Shown: positions 11,028 to 19,933 of the stretch, piece after piece
Layout: each line of letters opens with the position of its first letter
Position numbering within the stretch: position 1 is the stretch's first letter
Assembly (NCBI RefSeq): GCF_002778015.1
Contig: NZ_NJPP01000007.1
Span: forward strand, 16,938 to 58,898
Direction of reading: 5' to 3'
Origin: Bartonella tribocorum
GTDB taxonomy: Bacteria; Pseudomonadota; Alphaproteobacteria; Rhizobiales; Rhizobiaceae
DNA: 41,961 nucleotides
Program-made: the position numbers and the translations under genes
The notes under the pieces: model-generated
What the model was told of the DNA's origin: nothing
Databases searched by the model: none
What the model saw: only the letters and a program-made list of their open reading frames with translations

Positions 11028-11053
11028 ACCCCGCTCTTGAAGCGGGGTTTTTA
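11028..11053 (+). terminator. Intrinsic terminator, orphan
   Basis: A perfect 8-bp stem ACCCCGCT / AGCGGGGT encloses the loop CTTGA and is followed by TTTTTA on the plus strand. The T-run orientation fits plus-strand transcription, yet the nearest plausible plus-strand gene end is at 10692. It may end an unannotated small RNA or a lost gene. It could also slow yebC read-through from the other side, but that strand lacks a T-run. Confidence 0.75.
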
Positions 11054-11129
11054 TAGTGCGGGTAAAGAGAAGAGGTGACAGATGCTTTTTCAGTCCCCCA
11101 TAGGTGAAGAGAGGGCGAAAAGGTAGGAA

Positions 11130-11876
11130 TTATACGGACAATTTTGCCAAAATCTCATCGCTAACATCAAAATTAGCATAAACATTTTGCACATCATCAT
11201 CTTCTTCTAATGTTGAAATCAGTCGTAAAACGGATAAAGCTTTTTCTTCATCGATTGGAGCAAGGGTGGTGGCTTTCCAAATCGTTTTAATTGATTCTGC
11301 TTCACCAAGTTTTGCTTCGAGTGTTTTTGAAACTTCACCAATATCTTCAAATGCGCAGGTAATATGATGTCCGGTTTCTTCGGATTGTACATCTTCGGCA
11401 CCCGCTTCAATTGCGGCATCCATGATGCTGTCTGCTGTTCCTGCTTCTGGTTTATAAATTATTTCTCCAATCCGATTAAACATGAAACTTACAGAGCCTG
11501 TTTCCCCTAGTGCTCCTCCTGATTTGGTGAAGGCCGCGCGCACGTTTGAAGCGGTGCGGTTGCGGTTGTCTGTTAACGCTTCAACAATGACGGCAACACC
11601 GCCTGGTCCATAGCCTTCATAGCGGACTTCATCATAATTTTCGACATCGGTTCCTGAAGCTTTTTTAATTGCGCGTTCAATATTATCTTTCGGCATTGAC
11701 TGTGCTTTGGCATTTTGAACCGCCAGCCTTAAACGTGGATTCATGGCGGGATCAGGAGCACCTTGTTTTGCTGCGACGGTAATTTCGCGTGCAAGCTTGG
11801 AAAATATTTTCGAGCGCATTGCATCTTGACGCCCTTTACGATGCATAATATTTTTAAATTGTGAATGGCCTGCCAT
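11130..11876 (-). CDS. yebC: YebC/PmpR family regulatory protein
   Basis: The 248-residue protein begins [15 protein letters not shown], the hallmark of the YebC/PmpR family. Members have been described as DNA-binding regulators and, more recently, some as ribosome-associated factors relieving stalling at proline stretches. Family landmarks include the [13 protein letters not shown] segment, the [15 protein letters not shown] segment and [17 protein letters not shown] strong minus-strand ribosome-binding sequence (AGGAAGG) precedes the ATG. In many proteobacteria yebC sits next to ruvC. Here it lies on the opposite strand between tolB and pal, which suggests relocation. Confidence 0.95.
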   Translation of the reverse strand: MAGHSQFKNIMHRKGRQDAMRSKIFSKLAREITVAAKQGAPDPAMNPRLRLAVQNAKAQSMPKDNIERAIKKASGTDVENYDEVRYEGYGPGGVAVIVEALTDNRNRTASNVRAAFTKSGGALGETGSVSFMFNRIGEIIYKPEAGTADSIMDAAIEAGAEDVQSEETGHHITCAFEDIGEVSKTLEAKLGEAESIKTIWKATTLAPIDEEKALSVLRLISTLEEDDDVQNVYANFDVSDEILAKLSV

Positions 11877-11959
11877 AGTTTTCCTTCCTATTTGAGGGCT
11901 GTCCTTCCGGTTGGGTGCTTTGTTAGAATTTAAGGCGATAAAGCACGCATTTCACCAGA

Positions 11960-12121
11960 ACAAATGTGCCACAGTATGGGATAAAATAACCGAATAAATC
12001 CTTTATAAGAAAATTCATCTTAAAGGTAAAGACATCTTCGTTGAAGAGCATTCCAAGAGAGATCTCTTGTCGTTGAGCAAAAATCACGCTATAACAGAAT
12101 AATCTCATGGCAAAATGGTTT
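11960..12121. repeat. Dispersed ~155-bp repeat, copy 2
   Basis: This is the second copy of the repeat at 10068-10222, in direct orientation, lying just upstream of yebC on its 5' side and upstream of trcR. Parallel minus-strand frames in both copies read QRQxISLGMxxNE and FKMNxLIKDLF. This could be remnant coding sequence or simply the result of high identity. Confidence 0.8.
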
Positions 12122-12245
12122 ATTCCATATCTCGCTTTATTTATAAGGGTGGGTGGAAAAACAGGCATATGATAAAAAGTTTCAGTGCTCTTGAGTGGGC
12201 GGTAACCTGCCTCATAGAAGAGGCAAAAAAGAGGATTTATAAAAA

Positions 12246-12941
12246 ATGGCAACGCAACTTTTGATGCCCAAAGCGACAGCTGTTTGGTTGGTTGATAATA
12301 CAGCTCTTTCTTTTGATCAGATTGCAGAATTTTGTAAATTGCATGTCTTGGAGGTGAAAGCTATTGCCGATGGGGAGGCGGCTTATGGTATTAAAGGTTT
12401 AGACCCGATAAGCTCTGGACAATTGACACGCAGTGAAATTGCACGGGTGGAGGCAGACCAAAATGCACGCTTGAAAATTTCTCAATCGAGGGTACACATT
12501 CCGGAAAAAAAACGTAAAGGCGCACGCTATATCCCTCTTTCTCGACGTCAAGATCGTCCCAATGGTATCTTATGGTTGGTCATTAACCATCCCGAGTTGA
12601 AAGATGCACAAATTGCACGGTTAATTGGGACAACAAAAGCAACAATTGAACAGATCCGCATGAGAACGCATTGGAATAGCGCGAATTTGTCTCCTCTTGA
12701 TCCTGTAGGACTTGGCTTGTGTTCGCAAATCGATTTAGATTTTGAAGTCCAGCGTGCGGCAAAAGGCCGCCCTGTTGCCACAGAAGAAGACAGGTCATTG
12801 CTTCCTGCCTCTGTGACGGAAAACGCTGCTTTTGATGAAAATGAGGGTGAAGAAAATCTACACAAGACTTTCGATGCTGATAAAGTTTTTGCAAAATTGA
12901 ACGCGATGCAAAAAAATCCTCAAGATCAAGAGGATATATAA
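12246..12941 (+). CDS. trcR: TrcR-like cell-cycle transcriptional regulator (DUF1013)
   Basis: The 231-residue protein matches the alphaproteobacterial DUF1013 family, known as the cell-cycle regulator TrcR. Two helix-turn-helix-like segments are visible: FDQIAEFCKLHVLEVKAIAD (about 26-45) and ELKDAQIARLIGTTKATIEQ (about 117-136). Between them lies a basic stretch RVHIPEKKRKGARYIPLSRR, and the motif RTHWNSANLSPLDPVGLGLC follows. The C-terminal 50 residues are acidic and low-complexity. It is divergent from yebC and upstream of pal, with about 200 bp between. The role in transcription is from family knowledge only. Confidence 0.85.
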   Translation: MATQLLMPKATAVWLVDNTALSFDQIAEFCKLHVLEVKAIADGEAAYGIKGLDPISSGQLTRSEIARVEADQNARLKISQSRVHIPEKKRKGARYIPLSRRQDRPNGILWLVINHPELKDAQIARLIGTTKATIEQIRMRTHWNSANLSPLDPVGLGLCSQIDLDFEVQRAAKGRPVATEEDRSLLPASVTENAAFDENEGEENLHKTFDADKVFAKLNAMQKNPQDQEDI

Positions 12942-13138
12942 ACAGCGTGACGTATAAGCGCAATATTTCTCAATTTTTCTTGAAGTGTTAGAGGAATAGC
13001 GGGAGGAAAAATTGGCAGAGACTGAAAAATGATAATGAAAAAACAGAAAGATTTCGTCTTCATTAGGAATTAAAGGTTATTTTTAAAAATATTTTTAAGA
13101 ATTGACCCTTCTTTACGAAATTCAAGGAGAAACAAACC

Positions 13139-13657
13139 ATGCACTCTACCAAAAATACTCTCTACCATTCCTTAGCTGTTCTCTTTTTTTTCTCACTGTT
13201 CTTGGGTGGGTGTGATAAAAAAAATATCGGTGCATTTAATGGGATGAATGGCACTTATATGAATAATGCTGGTTTGAATCAGGGTCAAGGTTCAGGACGA
13301 GAGTTTACGGTTAATGTGGGGGATCGCGTTTTTTTTAGTCTCGATTCTTCTTCATTGGATGCGGATGCTGAACGTATTTTAACGCGTCAAGCAGAATGGT
13401 TGCTTCATTATCCTTATTATTCTATTATGATCGAAGGTCACGCTGATGAGCGGGGAACACGTGAATATAACTTGGCACTTGGACAGCGCCGTGCTGTTTC
13501 TGTGCGAAATTATTTGGTGTCTCTTGGTGTGTCTGCGCAACGGATTCAAACAATTTCTTACGGAAAAGAAAGGCCTGTAGCAGTATGTGATGACATTTCC
13601 TGTTGGAATCAAAATCGACGTGCTGTGACAACATTGCGTGACATGAATAGTCGTTAA
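13139..13657 (+). CDS. pal: Peptidoglycan-associated lipoprotein Pal
   Basis: Pal is an outer-membrane lipoprotein that binds peptidoglycan and TolB. The 172-residue precursor has a hydrophobic signal ending in the lipobox LGGC (Cys about residue 25). It then has a linker and an OmpA-like peptidoglycan-binding domain: VFFSLDSSSLDADAERIL, IEGHADERGTREYNLALGQRRA and the C-terminal NRRAV. AAGGAG lies nine bases before the ATG. tolB normally precedes it directly; here yebC and trcR intervene. cpoB follows after 75 bp. Confidence 0.97.
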   Translation: MHSTKNTLYHSLAVLFFFSLFLGGCDKKNIGAFNGMNGTYMNNAGLNQGQGSGREFTVNVGDRVFFSLDSSSLDADAERILTRQAEWLLHYPYYSIMIEGHADERGTREYNLALGQRRAVSVRNYLVSLGVSAQRIQTISYGKERPVAVCDDISCWNQNRRAVTTLRDMNSR

Positions 13658-13732
13658 ATGTGACATGAACAGTCGTTAAAAAAGCAAATTGTTTGTTTAA
13701 ATTATTCAATCAGCTCTTAAGGGGAGAAAAGA

Positions 13733-15265
13733 ATGCGTCGTAAAATGAATTGGAAAACACTCTTTTATATGGCGGTTTTCATCGCTTGTTCTACTTCATT
13801 TGCTGAAAGTATGGCACGAAAGACTTCTGAATATCCAGCACATGATACGGATAAAGTTGATGCTGCTGATAAAGCTGCGTCCGATGTTGTGGAAAAAGCA
13901 CCTGATGCTGCCGATAAGGCGGCTTCCGATGTGGTGGAGAAAGCCACAGATGCTGCCGATAAAGCGGCTTCCGATGTGGTGGAGAAAGCCACAGATGCTG
14001 CTGATAAGGCTGCGTCCGATGTGGTGGAGAAAGCCACAGATGCTGCTGATAAGGCGGCGTCCGGTGCGGAGAAGAGTGCCACTGATGCTGCCGATAAGGC
14101 GGCTTCTGATGCAGTGGAAAAAGCACCTGATGCTGCTGATAAGGCTGCGTCCGATGCAGTTGTGGTGGAGAAAGCCACAGATGCTGCTGATAAGGCTGCG
14201 CCCGATGTGGTGGAGAAAGCCACAGATGCTGCTGATAAGGCGGCGTCCGGTGCGGAGAAGAGTGCCACTGATGCTGCCGATAAGGCGGCTTCTGATGCAG
14301 TGGAAAAAGCACCTGATGCTGCGGATAAAGCTGCGTCTGATGTTATGGAAAAAGCCACAGATGCTGCTGATAAGGCTGCGTCCGATGTGGTGGAGAAAGC
14401 CACAGATGCTGCTGATAAAGCTGCGTCTGATGCGGTGGAGAAAGTCACTGAGGCTGTTGATAAGGCTGCGTCTGATGCGGTGGAGAAAGCCACTGATGTT
14501 GCTGATAAAGCTGCGTCCGAGAAGATAGAGAAAGCTTCGGATACTGCGGAGCATAAAGGGATTATTTTGGAAAATCAGCAAGTCTTATTTAAAGATTATG
14601 ATTTAGATAAGCTTTTACATAAGATCCGGATGGTGCTTGAACATAACAATTTGAAAAATGTTCAAAAGCAATTTCACCGGCTTTTTGATAAAAAAGATTC
14701 TTCTGTTTATTCTTGTTCCTTTGAAAATGCCGCTTTGGATGAAAAGTCTCAGAGTGTAAAAGAAGAAATGGTGCAGGAGCTTAACGCAGGTGATCAGACG
14801 AAAATTGCTGATGTGAAAGATCATGATACGGAGCAAACGGGGGATCATTTAAAAAAAGCGCATGAGGTAAGTGCCCGTAGTGAAGCACATCAGAGTAATC
14901 CCCTTTCTTCTGCTAAAGCTTTGTATAAGGAAGGTTATGATTTTATTCGTTCTGCCAACTATGTTGATGCTGAAAAAAGCTTTTGTGCTTTTCAAAATCG
15001 TTACAAAAAAGATCCTTTGAATGATGATGCTTTGTTTTGGTTGGCTGAATCTTTGTTGGGACAAAAACGCTATCATGAAGCAGCACAGGTTTATCTCACT
15101 GCATGGTATGCCGATAAAAAGAAGCTCTATACCTCTGAGATTTTGCTAAAATTAGCAAGAAGTATGATTGCTCTTGAGAAAAATGAAAAGGATTGCGCTC
15201 TTTTTGCAAAGAACTCAAAACATCATCAAATGTTAGAGTCTGTTTTTTGTAAACCCACAAAATAA
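13733..15265 (+). CDS. cpoB: Tol-Pal coordinator CpoB/YbgF with expanded repeat domain
   Basis: CpoB (YbgF) is a periplasmic TPR protein that coordinates peptidoglycan synthesis with Tol-Pal constriction. A signal peptide (about 1-24, ending TSFA) is followed by about 15 copies of a 15-residue unit (DAADKAASDVVEKAT), residues 43-270. The C-terminal TPR region begins around SSAKALYKEGYDFIRSANYVDA and contains FWLAESLLGQKRYHEAAQVYLTAWY. At 510 residues it is much longer than usual (about 250-350) because of the repeats. GGGGAG precedes the ATG, and tilS begins 18 bp after the stop. The Ala/Lys/Asp heptad-like pattern suggests an elongated helical or coiled-coil domain (inference). Confidence 0.88.
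   Translation: MRRKMNWKTLFYMAVFIACSTSFAESMARKTSEYPAHDTDKVDAADKAASDVVEKAPDAADKAASDVVEKATDAADKAASDVVEKATDAADKAASDVVEKATDAADKAASGAEKSATDAADKAASDAVEKAPDAADKAASDAVVVEKATDAADKAAPDVVEKATDAADKAASGAEKSATDAADKAASDAVEKAPDAADKAASDVMEKATDAADKAASDVVEKATDAADKAASDAVEKVTEAVDKAASDAVEKATDVADKAASEKIEKASDTAEHKGIILENQQVLFKDYDLDKLLHKIRMVLEHNNLKNVQKQFHRLFDKKDSSVYSCSFENAALDEKSQSVKEEMVQELNAGDQTKIADVKDHDTEQTGDHLKKAHEVSARSEAHQSNPLSSAKALYKEGYDFIRSANYVDAEKSFCAFQNRYKKDPLNDDALFWLAESLLGQKRYHEAAQVYLTAWYADKKKLYTSEILLKLARSMIALEKNEKDCALFAKNSKHHQMLESVFCKPTK
13859..14542 (+). repeat. 45-bp tandem repeat array in cpoB
   Basis: About 15 units of 45 bp encode DAADKAASDVVEKAT and variants (SGAEKSAT, SDAVEKAP, SDAVVVEKAT). A higher-order duplication is visible: the block from about 14029 to 14145 is repeated nearly identically at about 14209-14325. 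All length changes are multiples of three. The array leaves long open frames on the opposite strand too; these are artefacts of the repeat. Confidence 0.95.
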
Positions 15266-15283
15266 GCAGCGAGGTCGTTTTTG

Positions 15284-16951
15284 GTGTATGTTAGACTGGC
15301 AAAAAATCTCTTTAAAACATCGGATTTTGTTCGCTGTCGAAAAGTGATTCTTGCCGTATCAGGGGGGAGTGATTCTTTGGCTTTGATGTTTTTGGTCAAA
15401 GAGTATTTCGAAACGCTCTCAATTCCTCCGGAAATGATTGTTGTTACTGTTGATCATCAATTGCGTAAAGAATCCGCGCGTGAAGCAGAAACTGTTGCGG
15501 AAATTTGTCGTACCCATCATATTAAACATATTACTGTGCGGTGGGAAGGCAAAAAACCAAAGACGCATCTTGCTTCCAGTGCTCGTGTTGCACGCTATGA
15601 TCTCTTGGTTAAAGAAGCCAAAAAACAAGGCGCATCCCTTATTATGACGGGTCATACCCTCAATGATCAGATTGAGACCTATCATATGCGGTATCAACGT
15701 CTCCAAAAGAGTAGAAGTGCGTTGCACGATGACGTTGATGCTGTACATGAGGGTGTTCCTGCGGGCGGTTTTGCTGGTGCGTTGCACGGTGACGTTTCTG
15801 CTATGCGTGAGGGTGTTCCTGCGGGCGATTTTGCTGGTGCGTTGCACGGTGACGTTGATGCTGTGCGTGAGGGTGTTCCTGCGGGCGGTTTTGCTGGTGC
15901 GTTGCACGGTGACGTTTCTGCTATGCGTGAGGGTGTTCCTGCGGGCGGTTTTGCTGAACCGTTGCATGGTGAAGCTGGTGCTATGCGTGATGAATCTTAT
16001 GCCAAAGAAACGAGAAAAAATATTGCTGAAAAAAACGATGGAGTCCTCTATGAGCGTGGTTTATCCTGTATTCCGCGTGAAGCTTTATTGCATAGAAAAG
16101 TACGTTTGATTCGGCCACTCCTTGGTGTAAAACGCCAAACATTACGGAATTATTTACGCTTACAAGGAAAAACATGGATTGATGATCCAACCAATGAAGA
16201 TCGCAATTTTGAACGTGTGCGTGTGCGCCAATCTCTTTCTGCGAAAAAGCTTGTCGATATTGCTAAAAAAATAAATAAAGCCGCATGGCAGCGTCGTCAA
16301 CAAGCACAAAATATTGCCGATTTGATCTTAGCTCTGGATATTACAGTTCAATATGGGCGTTGTTTTATTGTGAAACCTTCTCCATTTTTACAGAAACATT
16401 CTTGTTTTCCTTTTGTTGTAGGGCTCTTTGCAGTGTTGATGGGAGGGGGATTTTATTTGCTTTCCAATCAAAAATTAAGCACGCTTGTTCAAAAACTCTG
16501 TCTTAATTCTCCAGAAAAGAAGCGTTTTACTTGTGCTGGCTGTGTTATTGAATATAACAAAGGGGGAATTGCTTTGTGGCGTGAAGGGCGAAATATGAAA
16601 GAGGTTCTTGTGAAACCAGATGAAACGCTTATATGGGATGGGCGCTATCACATTACAAATCATGGATCTGAGGCTATAAAGGTTGGAGCAGCAAATTTAG
16701 AACAGCTGAAATCTTTATTGCAAAACAGCGATTTTGATCTTGAAAAGCCTCATTTTCCCTCTTTACAATCGCTGCTGATGATTTCAAATGATAAAGGGTA
16801 TGATATTCCAGAGTTGATTTTTCAAGCGATTATTCATAAAAATGTTATTATCAAGCGGATTATGGCGCCTTTTGATTGGCTTTCCTCACGCGAAGATGCT
16901 GCGCTGGTAAATGTTGTGGAACCTTTTTTTAATTTTGAGGTAAAAAGATAA
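15284..16951 (+). CDS. tilS: tRNA(Ile)-lysidine synthase TilS with repeat insertion
   Basis: TilS modifies the wobble cytidine of tRNA-Ile(CAU) to lysidine, which is essential for decoding AUA. The N-terminal PP-loop motif SGGSDS is at about residues 26-31 and is followed by DHQLRKESAREAE and the GHTLNDQIET motif. The second conserved block (RPLLGVKRQTLRNYL, DDPTNEDRNFERVRVR) appears only after an insertion of roughly 90 residues made of 20-residue repeats. The C-terminal domain follows. The total of 555 residues is longer than typical (about 430-470). The start is GTG 15284 (or TTG 15281), after GAGG at 15271-15274. It is placed 18 bp after cpoB. Confidence 0.92.
   Translation: MYVRLAKNLFKTSDFVRCRKVILAVSGGSDSLALMFLVKEYFETLSIPPEMIVVTVDHQLRKESAREAETVAEICRTHHIKHITVRWEGKKPKTHLASSARVARYDLLVKEAKKQGASLIMTGHTLNDQIETYHMRYQRLQKSRSALHDDVDAVHEGVPAGGFAGALHGDVSAMREGVPAGDFAGALHGDVDAVREGVPAGGFAGALHGDVSAMREGVPAGGFAEPLHGEAGAMRDESYAKETRKNIAEKNDGVLYERGLSCIPREALLHRKVRLIRPLLGVKRQTLRNYLRLQGKTWIDDPTNEDRNFERVRVRQSLSAKKLVDIAKKINKAAWQRRQQAQNIADLILALDITVQYGRCFIVKPSPFLQKHSCFPFVVGLFAVLMGGGFYLLSNQKLSTLVQKLCLNSPEKKRFTCAGCVIEYNKGGIALWREGRNMKEVLVKPDETLIWDGRYHITNHGSEAIKVGAANLEQLKSLLQNSDFDLEKPHFPSLQSLLMISNDKGYDIPELIFQAIIHKNVIIKRIMAPFDWLSSREDAALVNVVEPFFNFEVKR
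15719..15991 (+). repeat. 60-bp tandem repeat inside tilS
   Basis: Four near-identical 60-bp units and a partial fifth encode ALHGDVSAMREGVPAGGFAG and variants. The units start at about 15719, 15779, 15839, 15899 and 15959. The array sits directly after the GHTLNDQIETYHMR segment of the catalytic domain. It is in frame throughout, so copy-number change would not break the gene. Confidence 0.95.
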
Positions 16952-17065
16952 AGAAAAGTAACTCTAAAAGAGAATAAACCTTCTCTCCTCTCTTGGCAAG
17001 GGGCTGACAAGGTTATATGTTAAGGGGAACTGTTTGAAATCTATATTTGATTAAGTGGGCTGAAT

Positions 17066-19234
17066 ATGAATTCCAATTATCGCTCTCTCCTCATTTGGGG
17101 AGTTATTGCCTTGATTTTGATTGTGTCGTTTTCTTTCTTTAATGGAGATAGTCAACGTTCTGGTGGTGGAGAAGTCTCCTATTCTGAATTTTTGAAAAAA
17201 GTTGAGAATAGTGAAGTGAAATCGGTGACCATTCAAGGTCAAAAATTAACAGGACAAACTGTCGAACATCGAACTATTTCAACTTTTGCGCCACGTGATC
17301 CAGGTTTGATACAAAAATTGGAAAGCAAAAACGTGAATGTTAAAGCTATTCCGGAAAGTTCTGGAAATAGTATCTTCCTCAATCTTCTTTTTTCTCTGTT
17401 GCCTGTTATTATTATTGTTGGGGCGTGGGTTTTTTTTATGCGACAAATGCAAAATGGATCACGCGGCGCAATGGGATTTGGAAAATCAAAAGCAAGATTG
17501 CTTAATGAAGCTCAAGGACGTATTACCTTTAAAGATGTTGCTGGTGTTGAAGAAGCAAAACAAGATCTCCAAGAAATCGTTGAATTTTTACGCGAACCAC
17601 AAAAATTTCAACGCTTAGGGGGGCGTATTCCACGCGGTGTTTTGCTTGTTGGTCCTCCAGGAACCGGTAAAACTTTGTTAGCGCGTTCTGTCGCCGGTGA
17701 AGCCAATGTGCCATTCTTCACTATTTCAGGGTCTGATTTTGTTGAAATGTTTGTTGGGGTTGGGGCAAGCCGTGTGCGTGATATGTTTGAACAGGCTAAA
17801 AAAAACGCCCCTTGTATTATCTTTATAGATGAAATCGATGCGGTTGGACGCCATCGCGGGGCTGGACTTGGTGGTGGAAATGATGAACGCGAGCAGACCT
17901 TAAATCAGTTGCTTGTCGAAATGGATGGGTTTGAGCCCAATGAAAGTATTATTCTGATTGCTGCAACAAACCGCCCAGATGTGCTTGATCCTGCTTTATT
18001 GAGACCAGGGCGTTTTGACCGACAAGTTGTTGTGCCAAACCCTGATGTTTCGGGGCGTGAGCAAATCTTGAAAGTGCATGTGCGCAATGTGCCTTTAGCC
18101 CCGAATGTTGATTTGAAAGTTTTGGCAAGGGGAACACCAGGATTTTCCGGTGCAGACTTGATGAATCTCGTCAATGAAGCTGCTCTTATGGCCGCGAGCC
18201 GTAATAAAAGAGTCGTGACAATGCAAGAATTCGAAGATGCAAAAGATAAGGTGATGATGGGCGCTGAACGTCGTTCAACCGCTATGACACAAGAGGAAAA
18301 AGAACTCACTGCTTATCACGAAGCTGGACACGCTATCGTAGCTCTTAATGTGCCAGTTGCTGATCCCGTCCACAAAGCTACAATCGTTCCAAGGGGAAGG
18401 GCCTTGGGAATGGTGATGCAATTGCCTGAAGGTGATCGCTATTCTATGAGTTATCGGTGGATGATTTCGCGTTTGGCTATCATGATGGGGGGGCGTGTGG
18501 CTGAAGAATTGAAGTTTGGTAAGGAAAATATCACATCGGGAGCTTCTTCTGATATTGAGCAGGCAACTAAATTGGCCCGTGCCATGATCACACGGTGGGG
18601 GTTTTCTGATCTGCTTGGAAATGTTGCTTATGGCGATAACCAAGATGAAGTCTTTTTAGGCCATTCTGTTGCGCGAACACAAAATGTTTCTGAAGAAACA
18701 GCACGCATGATTGATATGGAAGTGCGTAAGCTTATTGATGATGCTTATAAAAGTGCGACCAATATTTTGAAAACAAAAAGAAAAGAATGGTTTGCTTTAG
18801 CACAAGGTTTGTTGGAATATGAAACTTTAACGGGCGCTGAAATTAACGAGGTCATTGCAGGAAAGCCTCCTTCACGCACACAGAAGGATGAGGGTGATGC
18901 GCCGCGGACTTCTTCTGTTCCAAAAACTGGAACAGTGAAGGTCGAGGACTCTGTGGTCGATGAAAAAGATGCTAAAACAGCGCTTAAAACAGCGCCCCAT
19001 AAAGAAGAGACCGTTAAAGATGTGGCAGGCAAAGCAGAGGGCGCTGTTGGGAAGAAAACAGTAAAGTCCAGCAATTCTCAATACAAGGATACTGAGTCTA
19101 AAAAAGCGCAATCGGATAAGGATGAGAAAAAGACACCAGGTGCAAAAGGTTCCACAAAATCAGACAATCCTTCTCAAAGTAAAAGGAGTGCTGAAAAAAA
19201 GTCCAAACCTGCGGGATCTGATAAAGGAAAATAA
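17066..19234 (+). CDS. ftsH: ATP-dependent zinc metalloprotease FtsH
   Basis: FtsH is a membrane-anchored AAA+ protease that degrades misfolded membrane proteins and short-lived regulators. The 722-residue protein has membrane helices at about 8-26 and 103-124 flanking a periplasmic domain. Walker A is GPPGTGKT (196-203), Walker B is IIFIDEID (251-258), the second region of homology lies around [20 protein letters not shown] (300-319), and the zinc-binding motif is HEAGH (418-422). The last 100 residues are a Lys/Ser/Asp-rich tail, longer than usual. It follows tilS by 114 bp and is followed by a GC-rich hairpin. Confidence 0.98.
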   Translation: MNSNYRSLLIWGVIALILIVSFSFFNGDSQRSGGGEVSYSEFLKKVENSEVKSVTIQGQKLTGQTVEHRTISTFAPRDPGLIQKLESKNVNVKAIPESSGNSIFLNLLFSLLPVIIIVGAWVFFMRQMQNGSRGAMGFGKSKARLLNEAQGRITFKDVAGVEEAKQDLQEIVEFLREPQKFQRLGGRIPRGVLLVGPPGTGKTLLARSVAGEANVPFFTISGSDFVEMFVGVGASRVRDMFEQAKKNAPCIIFIDEIDAVGRHRGAGLGGGNDEREQTLNQLLVEMDGFEPNESIILIAATNRPDVLDPALLRPGRFDRQVVVPNPDVSGREQILKVHVRNVPLAPNVDLKVLARGTPGFSGADLMNLVNEAALMAASRNKRVVTMQEFEDAKDKVMMGAERRSTAMTQEEKELTAYHEAGHAIVALNVPVADPVHKATIVPRGRALGMVMQLPEGDRYSMSYRWMISRLAIMMGGRVAEELKFGKENITSGASSDIEQATKLARAMITRWGFSDLLGNVAYGDNQDEVFLGHSVARTQNVSEETARMIDMEVRKLIDDAYKSATNILKTKRKEWFALAQGLLEYETLTGAEINEVIAGKPPSRTQKDEGDAPRTSSVPKTGTVKVEDSVVDEKDAKTALKTAPHKEETVKDVAGKAEGAVGKKTVKSSNSQYKDTESKKAQSDKDEKKTPGAKGSTKSDNPSQSKRSAEKKSKPAGSDKGK

Positions 19235-19290
19235 GAGCCTTAACGCTTAAATGACTCTGTTTTAGGAAAACTTCTAAATTTTTTGAGAAG

Positions 19291-19314
19291 GGCGCGAGTT
19301 TTGCTCGCGCCTTT
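19291..19314 (+). terminator. Probable ftsH terminator
   Basis: A perfect 8-bp stem GGCGCGAG / CTCGCGCC with a five-base loop (TTTTG) is followed by TTT, 57 bp after the ftsH stop. The T-run is short, so efficiency may be moderate. Confidence 0.7.
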
Positions 19315-19667
19315 GATGTAAACTTTGCCAAAATATAGAAGCAAAAAATTAAGTAAGGCTGTTGTATTATAGTGTTTTTAGCAGGGAATAAGGTGGTTTA
19401 TTGCTTTGTGGATTTTGGTCTAGGCTTGAGAGGTTTGATGATGGGCTACCTTGCAAGTTTGGAAAGGGTGTGAGGTTAGGTGATGGGTTGCCTTGCGGTT
19501 TTGGTTTAGGCTTGAGAAGTTTGTTCGCGTTTTTGATGTAAAGTGTGCCAAACTATTGAAGCAAAAAATTAATTAAAGCTGTTGTATCATAGCGGCTTTA
19601 GCAGGGAATAAGGTGGTTTATTGCTTTGTGGATTTTGGTCTAGGTTTGAGAGATTTGATGATGGGGG
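19308..19667. repeat. 220-bp-period tandem duplication upstream of glmM
   Basis: A ~140-bp block at about 19308-19446 recurs at about 19526-19667 with an offset of 220 bp. Shared stretches include gcaaaaaatta, tagcagggaataaggtgg and ttgctttgtggattttggtc. The intervening ~80 bp contain a further partial echo (ttggtttaggcttgaga). The first copy begins within the ftsH terminator 3' arm. No ORF is carried. Confidence 0.85.
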
Positions 19668-19933
19668 GCTTTGTGGGTTTTTGTCGAGGGTGTGTAAAGC
19701 CGTTTTAGAAGATAATGTTGCTTTGTGGGTGAGGTGTACAAACACCATTGGTTGAAAGTGGTTTAGATGTGTAGATGGTGAATAGGGTTTTGATTGTCTA
19801 AAAAGATGAGGGGCGAGTCCAATGGTTTCATTTATAGGGTGAGAGGATCTATGGTGAAGGGGGCTATTGTACCAAGGGGATACTGCTAGAGTTTTAAAGA
19901 AAAGCCCAAGGAAAGAAAATAAAGGAAAGAGTC

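Larger units (their letters stand above)
9740..11129. other. Mostly non-coding region between tolB and yebC
   Basis: The region contains one copy of a dispersed ~155-bp repeat (10068-10222), one doubtful ORF (10300-10692) and a plus-strand intrinsic terminator with no clear gene upstream (11028-11053). Small ORFs at 9769-9972 (plus) and 9996-10193, 10126-10332 (minus) fall in or beside the repeat and have no recognisable product. It is the left part of the interval that separates tolB from pal. Confidence 0.5.
19235..19933. other. Intergenic region between ftsH and glmM
   Basis: Apart from the terminator at 19291-19314 and the tandem duplication at 19308-19667, nothing coding is visible. The strand is strongly G/T-rich. 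A promoter for glmM would be expected in the last 150 bp, but no strong consensus is evident. Confidence 0.5.

Noticed and set aside
13765-14581. Three long open frames (242, 173 and 261 codons) antisense or in alternate frames to cpoB
   Set aside because: They are by-products of the 45-bp repeat, whose length is a multiple of three; the sense frame has the signal peptide, a ribosome-binding site and the TPR domain.
15419-16109. Long alternate-frame ORFs over tilS (182 codons minus, 148 codons plus)
   Set aside because: They overlap the 60-bp repeat, which keeps several frames open; TilS motifs are in the annotated frame.
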